Source: Carnobacterium_A antarcticum
GTDB taxonomy: Bacteria; Bacillota; Bacilli; Lactobacillales; Carnobacteriaceae
Strand: one strand, 5' to 3'
Assembly (NCBI RefSeq): GCF_042658365.1
Contig: NZ_JBHSQC010000015.1
DNA length: 64,000 bases
Both the position numbers and the translations under genes were made by a program. The notes under the pieces are model-generated. The model was not told where the DNA came from, made no database searches, and saw nothing but the letters and a program-made list of their open reading frames with translations. Below, one piece after another: positions 25,359 through 33,492 of the stretch. Every line of letters starts with the position of its first letter. The first letter of the stretch is position 1.

Positions 25359-26648
25359 TTACAAGTTGTTTTTTGCTTTATCTAGTAAAGCTTTAGCAGT
25401 TTCCAAGTTCATATGAGGTGCTTTTTTTAACTCATCGGCAACTGCTTCAATCCAATGATCCGTTGCTCCAGCACTGATTGCCAAAGACTTAGCGTGCAGT
25501 CCCATATGCCCTTTTTGGATGCCTTCCGTTACTAAAGCTTTAAGAGCTGAAAAATTTTGTGCTAGTCCAATGGAAACAATCACTGATTCTAATTCTTTAG
25601 CATTTTTAACACCTAGTAAACGCTGACTGAATTGAGCAGTGGGGTGAATGGAGATTGATCCTCCAACAAAACCAATGGGCATGGGCAAGGTCAAACTGCC
25701 GAGTAGATCTCCATTATCAGCTTTTTTCCAAGTGGAAAGAGCCCGGTATTGTCCTGATTTAGCAGCATAGGCATGAGCACTTGCTTCAATTGCCCGCCAG
25801 TCATTGCCGCTTGCTAAAACAACCGCATCAATGCCGTTCATGATCCCTTTGTTGTGGGTTACAGCTCGATAAGGATCAGCATAGGCAAATTGAGCAGCTT
25901 CGATTAAACGATCGCGGACTGCTTCACCTGACAAATCACCACGCTTTAATAAGTTTAACGGAACTCTGCAAGTAGCAGTCGCTAAGCATTCTGTAGCGTA
26001 GTTTGAAAGGATGCTCATTAAAACCTTTCCTTCGGTCAATAGTTCTAAATAAGGAGCAATAGCCTCCATCATAGTATTGACGATATTAGCTCCCATTGCT
26101 TCTTGAACATCGATATAAACATGAACGACTAAGAATTCAGGAGACTCTTCAGTCGCTTCAATCAAACGAATCGCGATATCGTCTGCTCCGCCGCCACGTT
26201 TTACGATAGAAGGATGAGCTTGATTAGCTTTGTTAAGGATGTCTTTTTTATGTAGCTTTAATTGTTTTTGAGCGTGTGTTGTATCTGGAACTGCTTTTAA
26301 CGCCACTTGTCCGATCATCCGCCGTTTTGTTATGCAGGTTTCAAATCCGCCTGCTTGAGCAATAAGTTTGGCAGCAGAGCTGGCTGCAGCAACTACAGAA
26401 GGTTCTTCAGTAACCATCGGGACAGCATATTCTTTGTCATCCACTATTAAATTCAGCGCCACACCTAAGGGCAAAGCATATTGTGTCAATTGGTTTTCTA
26501 CCATACTATTAGCCAATCCGTCAGATAAAAGAGGAGTTTCTTTTAAAAACTGTTCATCCTCTGATGTAAGGATTTGTGCCTCTAAAAGTGCTTGGACTTT
26601 TTCTTGTTTGGATTTTTTATAAAACTTTGAAAAATAAGCAGCAGCCAT
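25359..26648 (-). CDS. mvaA: Hydroxymethylglutaryl-CoA reductase, class II
   Basis: A 429-aa enzyme of the mevalonate pathway, reducing HMG-CoA to mevalonate in two hydride transfers. Catalytic residues seen: Lys in 'THNKGIMNGIDA', Asp in 'ASGNDWRAIEA' and the C-terminal His in 'GHMGLHAKSLAISAG'. 'RGGGADDIAIRLIE' and 'SNYATECLATATC' are class II segments. Length fits the stand-alone bacterial enzyme; it is not fused to a thiolase as enterococcal MvaE is, and mvaS is not adjacent. AGAGG sits before the ATG. Confidence 0.94.
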   Translation of the reverse strand: MAAAYFSKFYKKSKQEKVQALLEAQILTSEDEQFLKETPLLSDGLANSMVENQLTQYALPLGVALNLIVDDKEYAVPMVTEEPSVVAAASSAAKLIAQAGGFETCITKRRMIGQVALKAVPDTTHAQKQLKLHKKDILNKANQAHPSIVKRGGGADDIAIRLIEATEESPEFLVVHVYIDVQEAMGANIVNTMMEAIAPYLELLTEGKVLMSILSNYATECLATATCRVPLNLLKRGDLSGEAVRDRLIEAAQFAYADPYRAVTHNKGIMNGIDAVVLASGNDWRAIEASAHAYAAKSGQYRALSTWKKADNGDLLGSLTLPMPIGFVGGSISIHPTAQFSQRLLGVKNAKELESVIVSIGLAQNFSALKALVTEGIQKGHMGLHAKSLAISAGATDHWIEAVADELKKAPHMNLETAKALLDKAKNNL

Positions 26649-27002
26649 TTTTTAAACCTCTTTCTATATATAAAGTAGAAAATTAGCTCGTTTATTATCT
26701 TAGCATAGAACGATGCCCAGCTCTAGCTTAAAGTTATTATCTTAAGAGAAACCTTAACTATTAAATCAACGCTAATGGTTGATAAGGAACTGACAAAGCG
26801 ATAATCCTATATAACCTGCATACTGAAAAATAATCGGCTAAACTTGATCAGCATCAATGTTTGTTAGAAGAGCAGCCGGTATACTAACAGTAGAAATAAG
26901 AACAAGAGCAAATCAGAAACAATAAAGCGAAAAGCTCGATTTGCATCCTGCTTTTTATTTACTAGCTTTAAAAATACAAATAAAGTATAGGAGGAAACAA
27001 AC
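26649..27002. other. Divergent region, HMG-CoA reductase / CopZ-like gene
   Basis: Upstream sites of both genes. TATACT at 26880-26885 may be the -10 of the CopZ-like gene but lacks a -35 at the right distance. A weak dyad AAAAGC (26933) / GCTTTT (26951) lies in the leader. Nothing coding is seen. Confidence 0.35.
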
Positions 27003-27224
27003 ATGAGTAAAGCCGTTTATCAATTAGAACCGTTAACTTGTCCATCTTGTATCAAAAAAATTGAAACAACTCTAAGCAAAACAGCAGGTGTTGAATCTGC
27101 AAAATTGATGTTCAATTCCAGCAAAGTCAGAACCGAATTTGATGAAAACGAAATTAAAGCGGATAAAATTGAAGAAACCATTACAAAACTAGGTTATCCA
27201 GTTTTGTCTGTCAAGGTATCTTAA
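27003..27224 (+). CDS. CopZ-like heavy-metal-associated (HMA) domain protein
   Basis: A 73-aa single ferredoxin-fold HMA domain with metal-binding 'LTCPSCIKKIE' (CxxC, residues ~13-16). The beta-alpha-beta-beta-alpha-beta pattern is complete. CopZ proteins carry Cu(I); other HMA proteins bind Zn or Cd. The usual CopZ core is MxCxxC, and here Met is replaced by Leu-Thr, so the metal is uncertain. Strong AGGAGG, own terminator, and a Crp/Fnr regulator 150 bases downstream. No copper ATPase is adjacent; the P-type ATPase at 58.5 kb is of another type. Confidence 0.82.
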   Translation: MSKAVYQLEPLTCPSCIKKIETTLSKTAGVESAKLMFNSSKVRTEFDENEIKADKIEETITKLGYPVLSVKVS

Positions 27225-27232
27225 TAGCCAGC

Positions 27233-27269
27233 AAAAAGATTCTGACGTTGTTTCGTTAGAATCTTTTTC
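27233..27269 (+). terminator. Terminator of the CopZ-like gene
   Basis: 15-bp stem with one mismatch (27233-27247 with 27254-27268), 6-base loop, T run in the 3' arm. Confidence 0.85.
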
Positions 27270-27377
27270 AATTTGTAAATGAAGTGCTGTAAGCAGCTAG
27301 CTTTAGAGTTATAATGACAGAAGACAGTTTGAAAAATTGGCAAATAGAGTTATATTAGGTTACCGGAGGGGAAAAAA

Positions 27378-28091
27378 ATGAGAAAAGAAGATACCGGTGC
27401 TGGTCATAATCCGCACCATCATTCACATTCACATAAATCGTGCGTTTCTTTGGTTCCAATTTTTAACCACTTAGAAGAAGAACAAATGAACGAAATAACA
27501 AAAACCATCCATTCTATAAACTATAAAAAAAGCGAAACTGTTTACCACGCCGGAGAACAGTCCGATTCTTTGTTTATTGTCAATAAGGGGAAAATCCGAG
27601 TTTATCGTTTATCAGAAAGCGGAAAAGAACAGTTAGTTCGCATTTTAATGCCGGGAGATTTTACAGGAGAATTGGCATTATTCACTGAAACCACCTATGT
27701 ATCGTTTGCCGAAGCCATGGTAGAGACTAGTGTTTGTAGGATCAAACGTACTGATTTTCAAAATTTATTGTTACAATATCCAACGATTTCTTTAAAAGTG
27801 CTAACGGAATTTTCTAAGCGGCTGGCGCAATCGGAAAAACAATCCATGCGCTTCGCCACTGAAAAAGTAGAGACACGCATCGCATTATTTTTAGCTGAAT
27901 GTTTCGATAGTGAAAATCAAACGGATACTATCGAATTGCCTATGAGCAAAAAAGACCTAGCTTCTTATCTAGGAACTACTCCAGAAACAATCAGTCGAAA
28001 GTTTACAGAATTAGAAGCACAAGGTCTGATCGAACAAAAAACACATAAATTAATCAAAGTGTTGGACTTGGATGGCTTATTGTTAAATTGA
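27378..28091 (+). CDS. Crp/Fnr-family regulator, FLP-like, with His-rich N terminus
   Basis: A 237-aa regulator: cyclic-nucleotide-binding-like barrel (residues ~25-145), dimer helix, and winged helix with recognition 'ASYLGTTPETISRKFTEL'. The Fnr Fe-S cysteine cluster is absent. Cys22 and Cys120 are ~98 residues apart, the same separation as the disulfide pair (Cys5/Cys102) of Lactobacillus casei FLP, so a thiol redox switch is plausible. Residues 10-19 include six histidines ('HNPHHHSHSH') next to Cys22, an unusual metal-binding-like extension. GGAGGGG precedes ATG. Lactococcal FlpA/FlpB affect zinc uptake; the neighbouring HMA gene supports a metal/redox role. Confidence 0.85.
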   Translation: MRKEDTGAGHNPHHHSHSHKSCVSLVPIFNHLEEEQMNEITKTIHSINYKKSETVYHAGEQSDSLFIVNKGKIRVYRLSESGKEQLVRILMPGDFTGELALFTETTYVSFAEAMVETSVCRIKRTDFQNLLLQYPTISLKVLTEFSKRLAQSEKQSMRFATEKVETRIALFLAECFDSENQTDTIELPMSKKDLASYLGTTPETISRKFTELEAQGLIEQKTHKLIKVLDLDGLLLN

Positions 28092-28108
28092 ATTGAAACA
28101 ATTAGTAA

Positions 28109-28164
28109 AGGACAAAAATAAACTAGAAAGTTACTATTCTAGTTCATTTTTGTCCTTCTTTTTA
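28109..28164 (+). terminator. Terminator of the Crp/Fnr gene
   Basis: Long stem (28109-28129 with 28138-28158, one mismatch) followed by CTTTTT. Confidence 0.88.
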
Positions 28165-28217
28165 ATGATTAGTTTAGTATAAGAATAAGTACATAAATAT
28201 CAAAACATTTAAAAGTA

Positions 28218-28246
28218 TTGAATTGCCATTCCAATAGTGTTACATT
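28218..28246 (+). promoter_or_regulatory. Promoter of the OppA-CocE operon
   Basis: TTGAAT (28218-28223), 17-base spacer, TACATT (28241-28246), ~85 bases before the ATG. Confidence 0.55.
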
Positions 28247-28331
28247 GTTTTATAACCTTAATTTAACCTTATTCTAATATTTGGTTAATTAATAAAAAAG
28301 GAATGAAATTATTTTAAGAGGAGGATTTAAT

Positions 28332-29987
28332 ATGACAGTCAAAAGAAAGATAGCCGGAAGTACACTAGTAGCTTTAACCAGCTTATTAATGGCATGCGAA
28401 AACGCAGAGACAGATGGGACAGCAGCATCTAGTTCTCAAAAAAATTCGACTGAACAAACAATTAGTTTAATGGCTGTCCAAGAAATCGGCTCCATGAACA
28501 GTCTTTTGTCACAAGATTCTGATGGCTTTACCGCGCAAAGCCAAGTTTTTGAAGGATTATATCGGTTAGATGAAGAAGACAATGTAGTTCCTGCTTTAGC
28601 AGCGGGCATGCCGGACATTTCTGAAGATGGCTTAACCTATACGATTAAAATGCGAGAAGATTCTAAGTGGTCTAATGGCACAAAAGTGACAGCACATGAT
28701 TTTGTGTATGCTTGGAAAAAACTGGCGGATCCTGATACAGCAGCCAACTACGCCTTTCTTCTAGATGGAACTATTTTAAACGGCAGTGAAATTACGTTAG
28801 GCAAAAAGTCCGTTGATGAACTTGGAGTAAAAGCAGTAGATGACTATACTTTAGAGGTTAAATTACAAAATCCAACGACTTATTTCTTATCTCTTTTAGC
28901 ATTTAATCCTTTCTATCCGCAAAATGAAGAGTATGTTGAGTCAGAAGGAGATGCTTATGCCTCAACGAGCGATCATATGATTTACAACGGACCTTTTACA
29001 ATGACAGATTGGTCAAATGCTGGGTCAAGTTGGTCATTAGTCAAAAATAAAGATTATTGGGATGCAGAAAATGTTAAAGCAGATGAAATTGATTTCCAAG
29101 TTATTAAAGAAACTGGAACAGCATTGAATCTATATGATGCAGGCGAACTGGATCAAGCCGTTATTTCGGGAGAATACGTAAACCAAAGAAAAAATGATCC
29201 GGAATACCTTTCAACACCGAATGCTTATGTTTCTTATTTTAGAATGAACCAATTACGAAATGGTTCAGATACTATTTTTGCCAATGAGAATGTCCGAAAA
29301 GCTGTAGGGTATGCAGTAGACAAGGAAGCATTGGTAAACAACGTGTTACAAGATGGTTCGGTAGCTACTTATGGATTTGTGCCGCATGGCTTTGTTAAAA
29401 ATCCAGAAACGGGAGAAGATTTCCGCGAAGAAGCAGGAGATTTCCTGGTAACGGATAAAGACCAAGCGTTAAGTTATTGGAAAGAAGCACAAAAGGAGAT
29501 AGGCGAAACCATTAAAATTGAATTATTAACAAGTGACGGAGAAGCAGATAAGAAAGTTGCCGAATATTTGCAAAGTCAATTACAAGACACACTACCTGGT
29601 TTAAACTTAACAATTCGAGCAGTTCCGTTGCAAAACTCTATTCAACTAACAAGAAATTCTGATTACGATTTAGCATTTGGTCGCTGGGGTCCTGATTACC
29701 AAGATCCAATGACTTTCTTAGCTAATCATTTAAGTGGCGGAAATGCCAATTACAGCAATTCAGAATATGATGGCTTATTGGAGGAAGCTTCAACAACCCT
29801 GGCGAATGAGCCAGAAGCTCGTTGGGAAGCTTTGATTAAGGCAGAAACGATTCTTATTGAAGAAGATGCGGGTATTGTACCGGTTTATCAACAATCTACA
29901 ACCGTGCTGCAAAAAGATAATCTAAAAGGAATTGTACAACATAACTTTGGCAGTCCTTATGACTACAAAGGTGCGTATAAAGAGTAA
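28332..29987 (+). CDS. OppA-like peptide-binding lipoprotein (orphan)
   Basis: A 551-aa solute-binding protein of family 5. Signal peptide with lipobox 'LLMAC' (Cys22). 'LYRLDEEDNVVPALA', 'YTIKMREDSKWSNGT' and 'DFVYAWKKLADPDTA' are OppA landmarks. No permease or ATPase genes follow; instead a hydrolase gene starts 15 bases later, so this receptor must borrow a core Opp transporter or act as a sensor. It is paralogous to the protein at 54.6 kb (compare 'DFREEAGDFL' with 'DFREESGDYL'). AGAGGAGG precedes ATG. Ligand unknown; pheromone receptors of this family are one option. Confidence 0.9.
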   Translation: MTVKRKIAGSTLVALTSLLMACENAETDGTAASSSQKNSTEQTISLMAVQEIGSMNSLLSQDSDGFTAQSQVFEGLYRLDEEDNVVPALAAGMPDISEDGLTYTIKMREDSKWSNGTKVTAHDFVYAWKKLADPDTAANYAFLLDGTILNGSEITLGKKSVDELGVKAVDDYTLEVKLQNPTTYFLSLLAFNPFYPQNEEYVESEGDAYASTSDHMIYNGPFTMTDWSNAGSSWSLVKNKDYWDAENVKADEIDFQVIKETGTALNLYDAGELDQAVISGEYVNQRKNDPEYLSTPNAYVSYFRMNQLRNGSDTIFANENVRKAVGYAVDKEALVNNVLQDGSVATYGFVPHGFVKNPETGEDFREEAGDFLVTDKDQALSYWKEAQKEIGETIKIELLTSDGEADKKVAEYLQSQLQDTLPGLNLTIRAVPLQNSIQLTRNSDYDLAFGRWGPDYQDPMTFLANHLSGGNANYSNSEYDGLLEEASTTLANEPEARWEALIKAETILIEEDAGIVPVYQQSTTVLQKDNLKGIVQHNFGSPYDYKGAYKE

Positions 29988-30001
29988 AGAGGTGTTTCTC
30001 A

Positions 30002-32095
30002 TTGGAAAAGTATCATTTGTATCAGACAGGAATTAAAGTGGCCACTTTTTCTATTGAAGCAGAAGTGAAAATCAAATTATGGGATATTTTTGCCGGAAAG
30101 TGGCAGCCAGAGATAGTATTTAATCAAGAACATGAAGAGTTTTTAAAACGCTATGTTCGTGCAGATATTGGCTTTATATTAGAGCATTTAGAGAATTATA
30201 AAGCTTTTGTTTCCGAGCAAAGTCATCCCGAATGGGTCAAAACAAGTTGGGGAAGTATCTATTCAGAATGGACCCTGAATCTTTGGGCAGAACGACAAAA
30301 AAATGAGCCGCTGGATATTGTTATTCAAGATCAGCAATTTGTTGGTTTGGTAACGACCAATAGAGAATTCACAACTGTTTTTATTAAAGAAGGTCATGAA
30401 GATGCGACTATTCTAAAAGAATGGAAAGAACATCAGCTGATGGTAGATCAGCCGTATGGAGTAAAGAAAATGGATAATGCTATGGTCAAAATGCGCGATG
30501 GCGTTCATTTATCGACCGAAATCTGGCTGCCTGACTCAGAAAAGACTTCTTATCCCGTTATCATGGCCAGAACTCCTTATGGAAAAGAACGGTATTCTGA
30601 AAGCCATTATCGCTTTGTACAGCGAGGGTATGCAGTCGTACTCCAAGATGTACGCGGTCGGAATGATTCAGAAGGAAACTATACCAGCATGGCTCATGAA
30701 CGTGAAGATGGGGACGATACACTTAACTGGCTGGTTCAGCAAGAATGGTGTGATGGAGAGATTGGAATGCTAGGCGGTTCATATGGCGGTTTTGTTCAAT
30801 GGGCTGCAGCATCTTCTGGAAATCCGCATTTAAAAGCATTGGTCAGTATTGTGACAGCTGGGAGCCCATTTGTGGATATGCGTCGTAAAGGCGGAGCCCT
30901 TATTTCTGGTGGAATTCCTTTAGGTTTTGCTTTATCAGAGAAAAAATTTAATCCAGACTTGATGATACGCGAGGACTGGGCTGAATTAATGAAAATCCGG
31001 CCATTAGAAAAAATAGCTGAAGTTGGTCTTGGGCACCCGCTTGAAAGCTTCAATGAAGCACTTAAACACAAATCTTATGATGAGTATTGGGATACAATGA
31101 ACTGGTTTGCGCGTAAAGAAGCCATTAACGTACCAGCCTTAATTATTTCAGGTTGGTACGATGACAATGGTGCTGGCACAACAGAAGCTATTCAGGTAAC
31201 AACTGCTTATCCAAAGAATAAACGTAAAATCATCTTAGGACCTTGGCTGCACAAAGGCAATGCTAATCGCGATTTGGGAGAGATTGCTTTAGGCAATGCT
31301 GCATTAAGGCATGATATTGATTTACAGCATCTCTTGTGGTTTGAACGCTTTTTGAAAAATAACGACAATGGTGTAGACACTAGACCTGCCATTGAATACT
31401 ATACTGTTAATGAAAATAAATGGAAAACTGCCACCCAGTGGCCTCCTGAATTTACCCAAGAAGAGACTTATTATTTAACCAGTACACATGACGCGAGAAG
31501 CTCATCTGGAGATGGCAAGCTGATCAAAGCGAAATCTGAAAAAGAAAAAGAAGATTATTTCACCTACGATCCCGATCATCCTGTACCGCATTTGATTAAT
31601 TTATCAGAAAATGAGATTTGTTTTCCAAATGATTATCATGCAGTTGAAAAACGCCAAGATGTTCTTTGTTATACAACGGAACCTTTTGTTTCTGAAACGA
31701 CCATTACAGGTCAAATCAAAGTAGGCTTTTACGCTAAAAGTACAGCAGTCGATACAGATTGGGTAGTTCGCTTAACAGATGTTTCTACTAATGGAACTTC
31801 AACCAACTTAGCAGAGGGAATATTATGTGCCCGTTTTAGAGAAAGTTTTAGCCAGCCCTCTTATCTTGTTCCAAATGAAGTCTATTATTATGAGATCGAA
31901 ACATCTAAAATTTCTAACCAATTCTTTTCTGGTCACCAATTAAGATTGGATATTACAAGTAGCGCGGAGAATTATATTTTCCCGCACAGCAATACGAAAA
32001 AAGGTCCAAATGCAGTTAAAACGATTCCTGCTGATCAGACCATTCTTTCGGGAGGAAAATACCCTTCTAAACTCACTCTGATGGTAGAAAAATAA
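30002..32095 (+). CDS. CocE/NonD (X-Pro dipeptidyl-peptidase-like) serine hydrolase
   Basis: A 697-aa alpha/beta hydrolase, probably cytoplasmic (no signal). Residues 1-~155 are an N-terminal extension I do not recognise. The catalytic domain has 'VKMRDGVHLSTEIWLP', oxyanion-side 'TPYGKERY', nucleophile 'GGSYGGF' (Ser ~261), acid 'GWYDDNG' (Asp ~386) and 'PWLHKGN' (His ~416). A C-terminal jelly-roll of the XPP PepC type starts near 570 ('FYAKSTAVDTDWVVRLTD'). Relatives cleave X-Pro peptides, acyl esters or beta-lactam side chains. The start is TTG 30002 with AAAGAGGTG 10 bases ahead. Operon with the OppA-like receptor suggests it processes the imported ligand. Confidence 0.85.
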   Translation: MEKYHLYQTGIKVATFSIEAEVKIKLWDIFAGKWQPEIVFNQEHEEFLKRYVRADIGFILEHLENYKAFVSEQSHPEWVKTSWGSIYSEWTLNLWAERQKNEPLDIVIQDQQFVGLVTTNREFTTVFIKEGHEDATILKEWKEHQLMVDQPYGVKKMDNAMVKMRDGVHLSTEIWLPDSEKTSYPVIMARTPYGKERYSESHYRFVQRGYAVVLQDVRGRNDSEGNYTSMAHEREDGDDTLNWLVQQEWCDGEIGMLGGSYGGFVQWAAASSGNPHLKALVSIVTAGSPFVDMRRKGGALISGGIPLGFALSEKKFNPDLMIREDWAELMKIRPLEKIAEVGLGHPLESFNEALKHKSYDEYWDTMNWFARKEAINVPALIISGWYDDNGAGTTEAIQVTTAYPKNKRKIILGPWLHKGNANRDLGEIALGNAALRHDIDLQHLLWFERFLKNNDNGVDTRPAIEYYTVNENKWKTATQWPPEFTQEETYYLTSTHDARSSSGDGKLIKAKSEKEKEDYFTYDPDHPVPHLINLSENEICFPNDYHAVEKRQDVLCYTTEPFVSETTITGQIKVGFYAKSTAVDTDWVVRLTDVSTNGTSTNLAEGILCARFRESFSQPSYLVPNEVYYYEIETSKISNQFFSGHQLRLDITSSAENYIFPHSNTKKGPNAVKTIPADQTILSGGKYPSKLTLMVEK

Positions 32096-32100
32096 ATGTT

Positions 32101-32165
32101 AAAGAAGTTCGAATTCTTACTTGTTGGTAGCAGCTAGTTAAAATTTGAACTTCTTTTCTTTTTAG
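32101..32165 (+). terminator. Terminator of the OppA-CocE operon
   Basis: AAAGAAGTTC.AATT (32101-32115) pairs with AATT.GAACTTCTTT (32142-32156), long loop, T-rich tail. Confidence 0.75.
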
Positions 32166-32197
32166 CTAAAAAGAAATAAAAACACATTATGTAGTGG

Positions 32198-32226
32198 TTG
32201 AAAATGAAATCAATATGATATATAGT
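32198..32226 (+). promoter_or_regulatory. Promoter of the cobalamin locus
   Basis: TTGAAA (32198-32203), 17-base spacer, TATAGT (32221-32226). Confidence 0.6.
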
Positions 32227-32267
32227 GATTTAGAGAGAAAGGGTAAAAAGAAAGAGGTGAACATTAA

Positions 32268-32852
32268 ATGCAAATCTATACAAAAAGAGGCGACTACGGA
32301 AATACAAATATCATTGGCGGCCGTACCGTCAAAAAAGATTCTGTACGAGTAGAAGCCTATGGGACGATTGATGAAGCCAATTCTTTGATCGGATACATAA
32401 TCAGTCAGATGAGCGAACAAGACGAATCTTTAAAAAGTGAACTAATTGAACTGCAGCACAGTTTATTTGATTGCGGGACAGATTTGGCGACCCCCCACGG
32501 GAAAAAAGACTATAAGGTAACAGAAGAAATGATCAAATGGATTGAATCGCGAATCGATGTTTATGCAGAAATTCCAGATGCAATCGAATCTTTTGTTTTG
32601 CCAGGCGGTCATCCCGTTGCGAGTTTACTGCATTTGGCTAGGACGACCGTTAGAAGAGCTGAACGGCGCATTGTCAGTTTAGCAGCAGTAGAAGAAATAA
32701 ATCTTCATGTCGGCATTTTTATCAATCGTTTGTCAGATTATTTGTTTGCTGCAGCACGGTTGGTCAACCATCAAGCAAGCGTAAAAGAAACCTTGTATGA
32801 AAGAGGCGGAAAAGTTTTCCATACATCTTTAACAAAAAAAGATATCCGCTAA
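32268..32852 (+). CDS. pduO: ATP:cob(I)alamin adenosyltransferase, PduO type
   Basis: A 194-aa enzyme that transfers the adenosyl group of ATP to cob(I)alamin, making adenosylcobalamin. 'IYTKRGDYGNTNIIGGRTV' is the N-terminal ATP-binding segment, 'RVEAYGTIDEANSLIG' and the C-terminal 'TVRRAERRIVSL' and 'NRLSDYLFAAAR' complete the PduO signature. Trimeric five-helix bundle by family. AAAGAGGTG precedes ATG. No terminator separates it from the B12 riboswitch that begins ~14 bases after its stop, so the switch probably sits inside one transcript. Confidence 0.93.
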   Translation: MQIYTKRGDYGNTNIIGGRTVKKDSVRVEAYGTIDEANSLIGYIISQMSEQDESLKSELIELQHSLFDCGTDLATPHGKKDYKVTEEMIKWIESRIDVYAEIPDAIESFVLPGGHPVASLLHLARTTVRRAERRIVSLAAVEEINLHVGIFINRLSDYLFAAARLVNHQASVKETLYERGGKVFHTSLTKKDIR

Positions 32853-32865
32853 AATTGAATAAGCT

Positions 32866-33022
32866 ATTGAAAACTGGAAGTTGGTGAAAATCCAACACGG
32901 TCCCGCCACTGTAAAAAGCAGCCGCTTTGAGTCAGGTCTTTTTTCAATTGCTTTTGAACCGACTGTTTCGAGGCAGAACAGACGGGTGTCCAACAAGATT
33001 CTGCCTTGTTGTTTTTTTTGTC
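32866..33022 (+). ncRNA. Adenosylcobalamin riboswitch with intrinsic terminator
   Basis: The conserved core reads 'TTGGTGAAAATCCAACACGG' then 'TCCCGCCACTGTAA' (32881-32914), which includes the B12 box, and 'GCAGCCGCTTTGAGTCAGG' (32918-32936). The expression platform offers two exclusive helices: GGCAGAA (~32972) with TTCTGCC (32999-33005), or terminator stem CAACAAG (32991-32997) with CTTGTTG (33005-33011) followed by eight T. Bound adenosylcobalamin would favour termination before the lipoprotein gene. Which helix forms with ligand is inference. Confidence 0.93.
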
Positions 33023-33060
33023 TCAAAAAGCTTACTATTATTGATTTGGAGGAAGAAAAA

Positions 33061-33492
33061 ATGAAATTAAAATTAAAATTAAAATTAGGTTTGGTTGTTG
33101 CAGCTTCATTAGCATTGGTGGCTTGCAGCGATACCAATCAACCAGCAGGAAATGAAAGCAGTTCAGTCGCTTCAAGTGAGATGACCGCCACAAGTTCGGC
33201 TGTAGAAACAGTAGCGGTATCGATCAATGTCCAAGAAGCAGGCGAAGATCTACCTGATGCAAATAAAGAAATAAAAGCAGAAGCAGGCGAAACCTTGCTA
33301 GAAGCCATGGAAAAGAACTATGACATTACCGAAAAAGAAGGGTTTATTTCTGCTGTTGAAGGACATGAACAGGACGATAAAGCAGGGAAATACTGGCTAT
33401 ACACTGTCAATGGCGAACAAGCTGCTGTAGGGGCAGCAGACTATATTTTAGAAGATGGCGACACTATCGTGTGGAACTTAGATGGCATGTAA
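33061..33492 (+). CDS. DUF4430 lipoprotein, likely cobalamin-binding
   Basis: A 143-aa lipoprotein. N terminus 'MKLKLKLKLGLVVAASLALV' runs into lipobox 'ALVAC'; a Ser/Thr/Ala-rich linker of ~40 residues leads to a DUF4430 domain ('ETLLEAMEKNYDITEKEGFI', 'GKYWLYTVNGEQAAVGA', 'DGDTIVWNLDGM'). DUF4430 resembles the C-terminal domain of transcobalamin and intrinsic factor. Start ATG 33061 lies behind GGAGGAAG; a longer upstream frame runs through the riboswitch and is not real. It follows a B12 riboswitch and overlaps the transporter gene by 11 bases, so it most likely captures corrinoids on the cell surface for that transporter. Confidence 0.88.
   Translation: MKLKLKLKLGLVVAASLALVACSDTNQPAGNESSSVASSEMTATSSAVETVAVSINVQEAGEDLPDANKEIKAEAGETLLEAMEKNYDITEKEGFISAVEGHEQDDKAGKYWLYTVNGEQAAVGAADYILEDGDTIVWNLDGM

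Noticed and set aside
32881..33060. N-terminal extension of the DUF4430 protein through the riboswitch
   Set aside because: The open frame is fortuitous: the ribosome site, signal peptide and lipobox all place the start at 33061.
32829..33137. 102-codon minus-strand ORF over the riboswitch
   Set aside because: Shadow of the riboswitch and signal-peptide region; low-complexity Asn/Phe runs from the AAATTA repeats.
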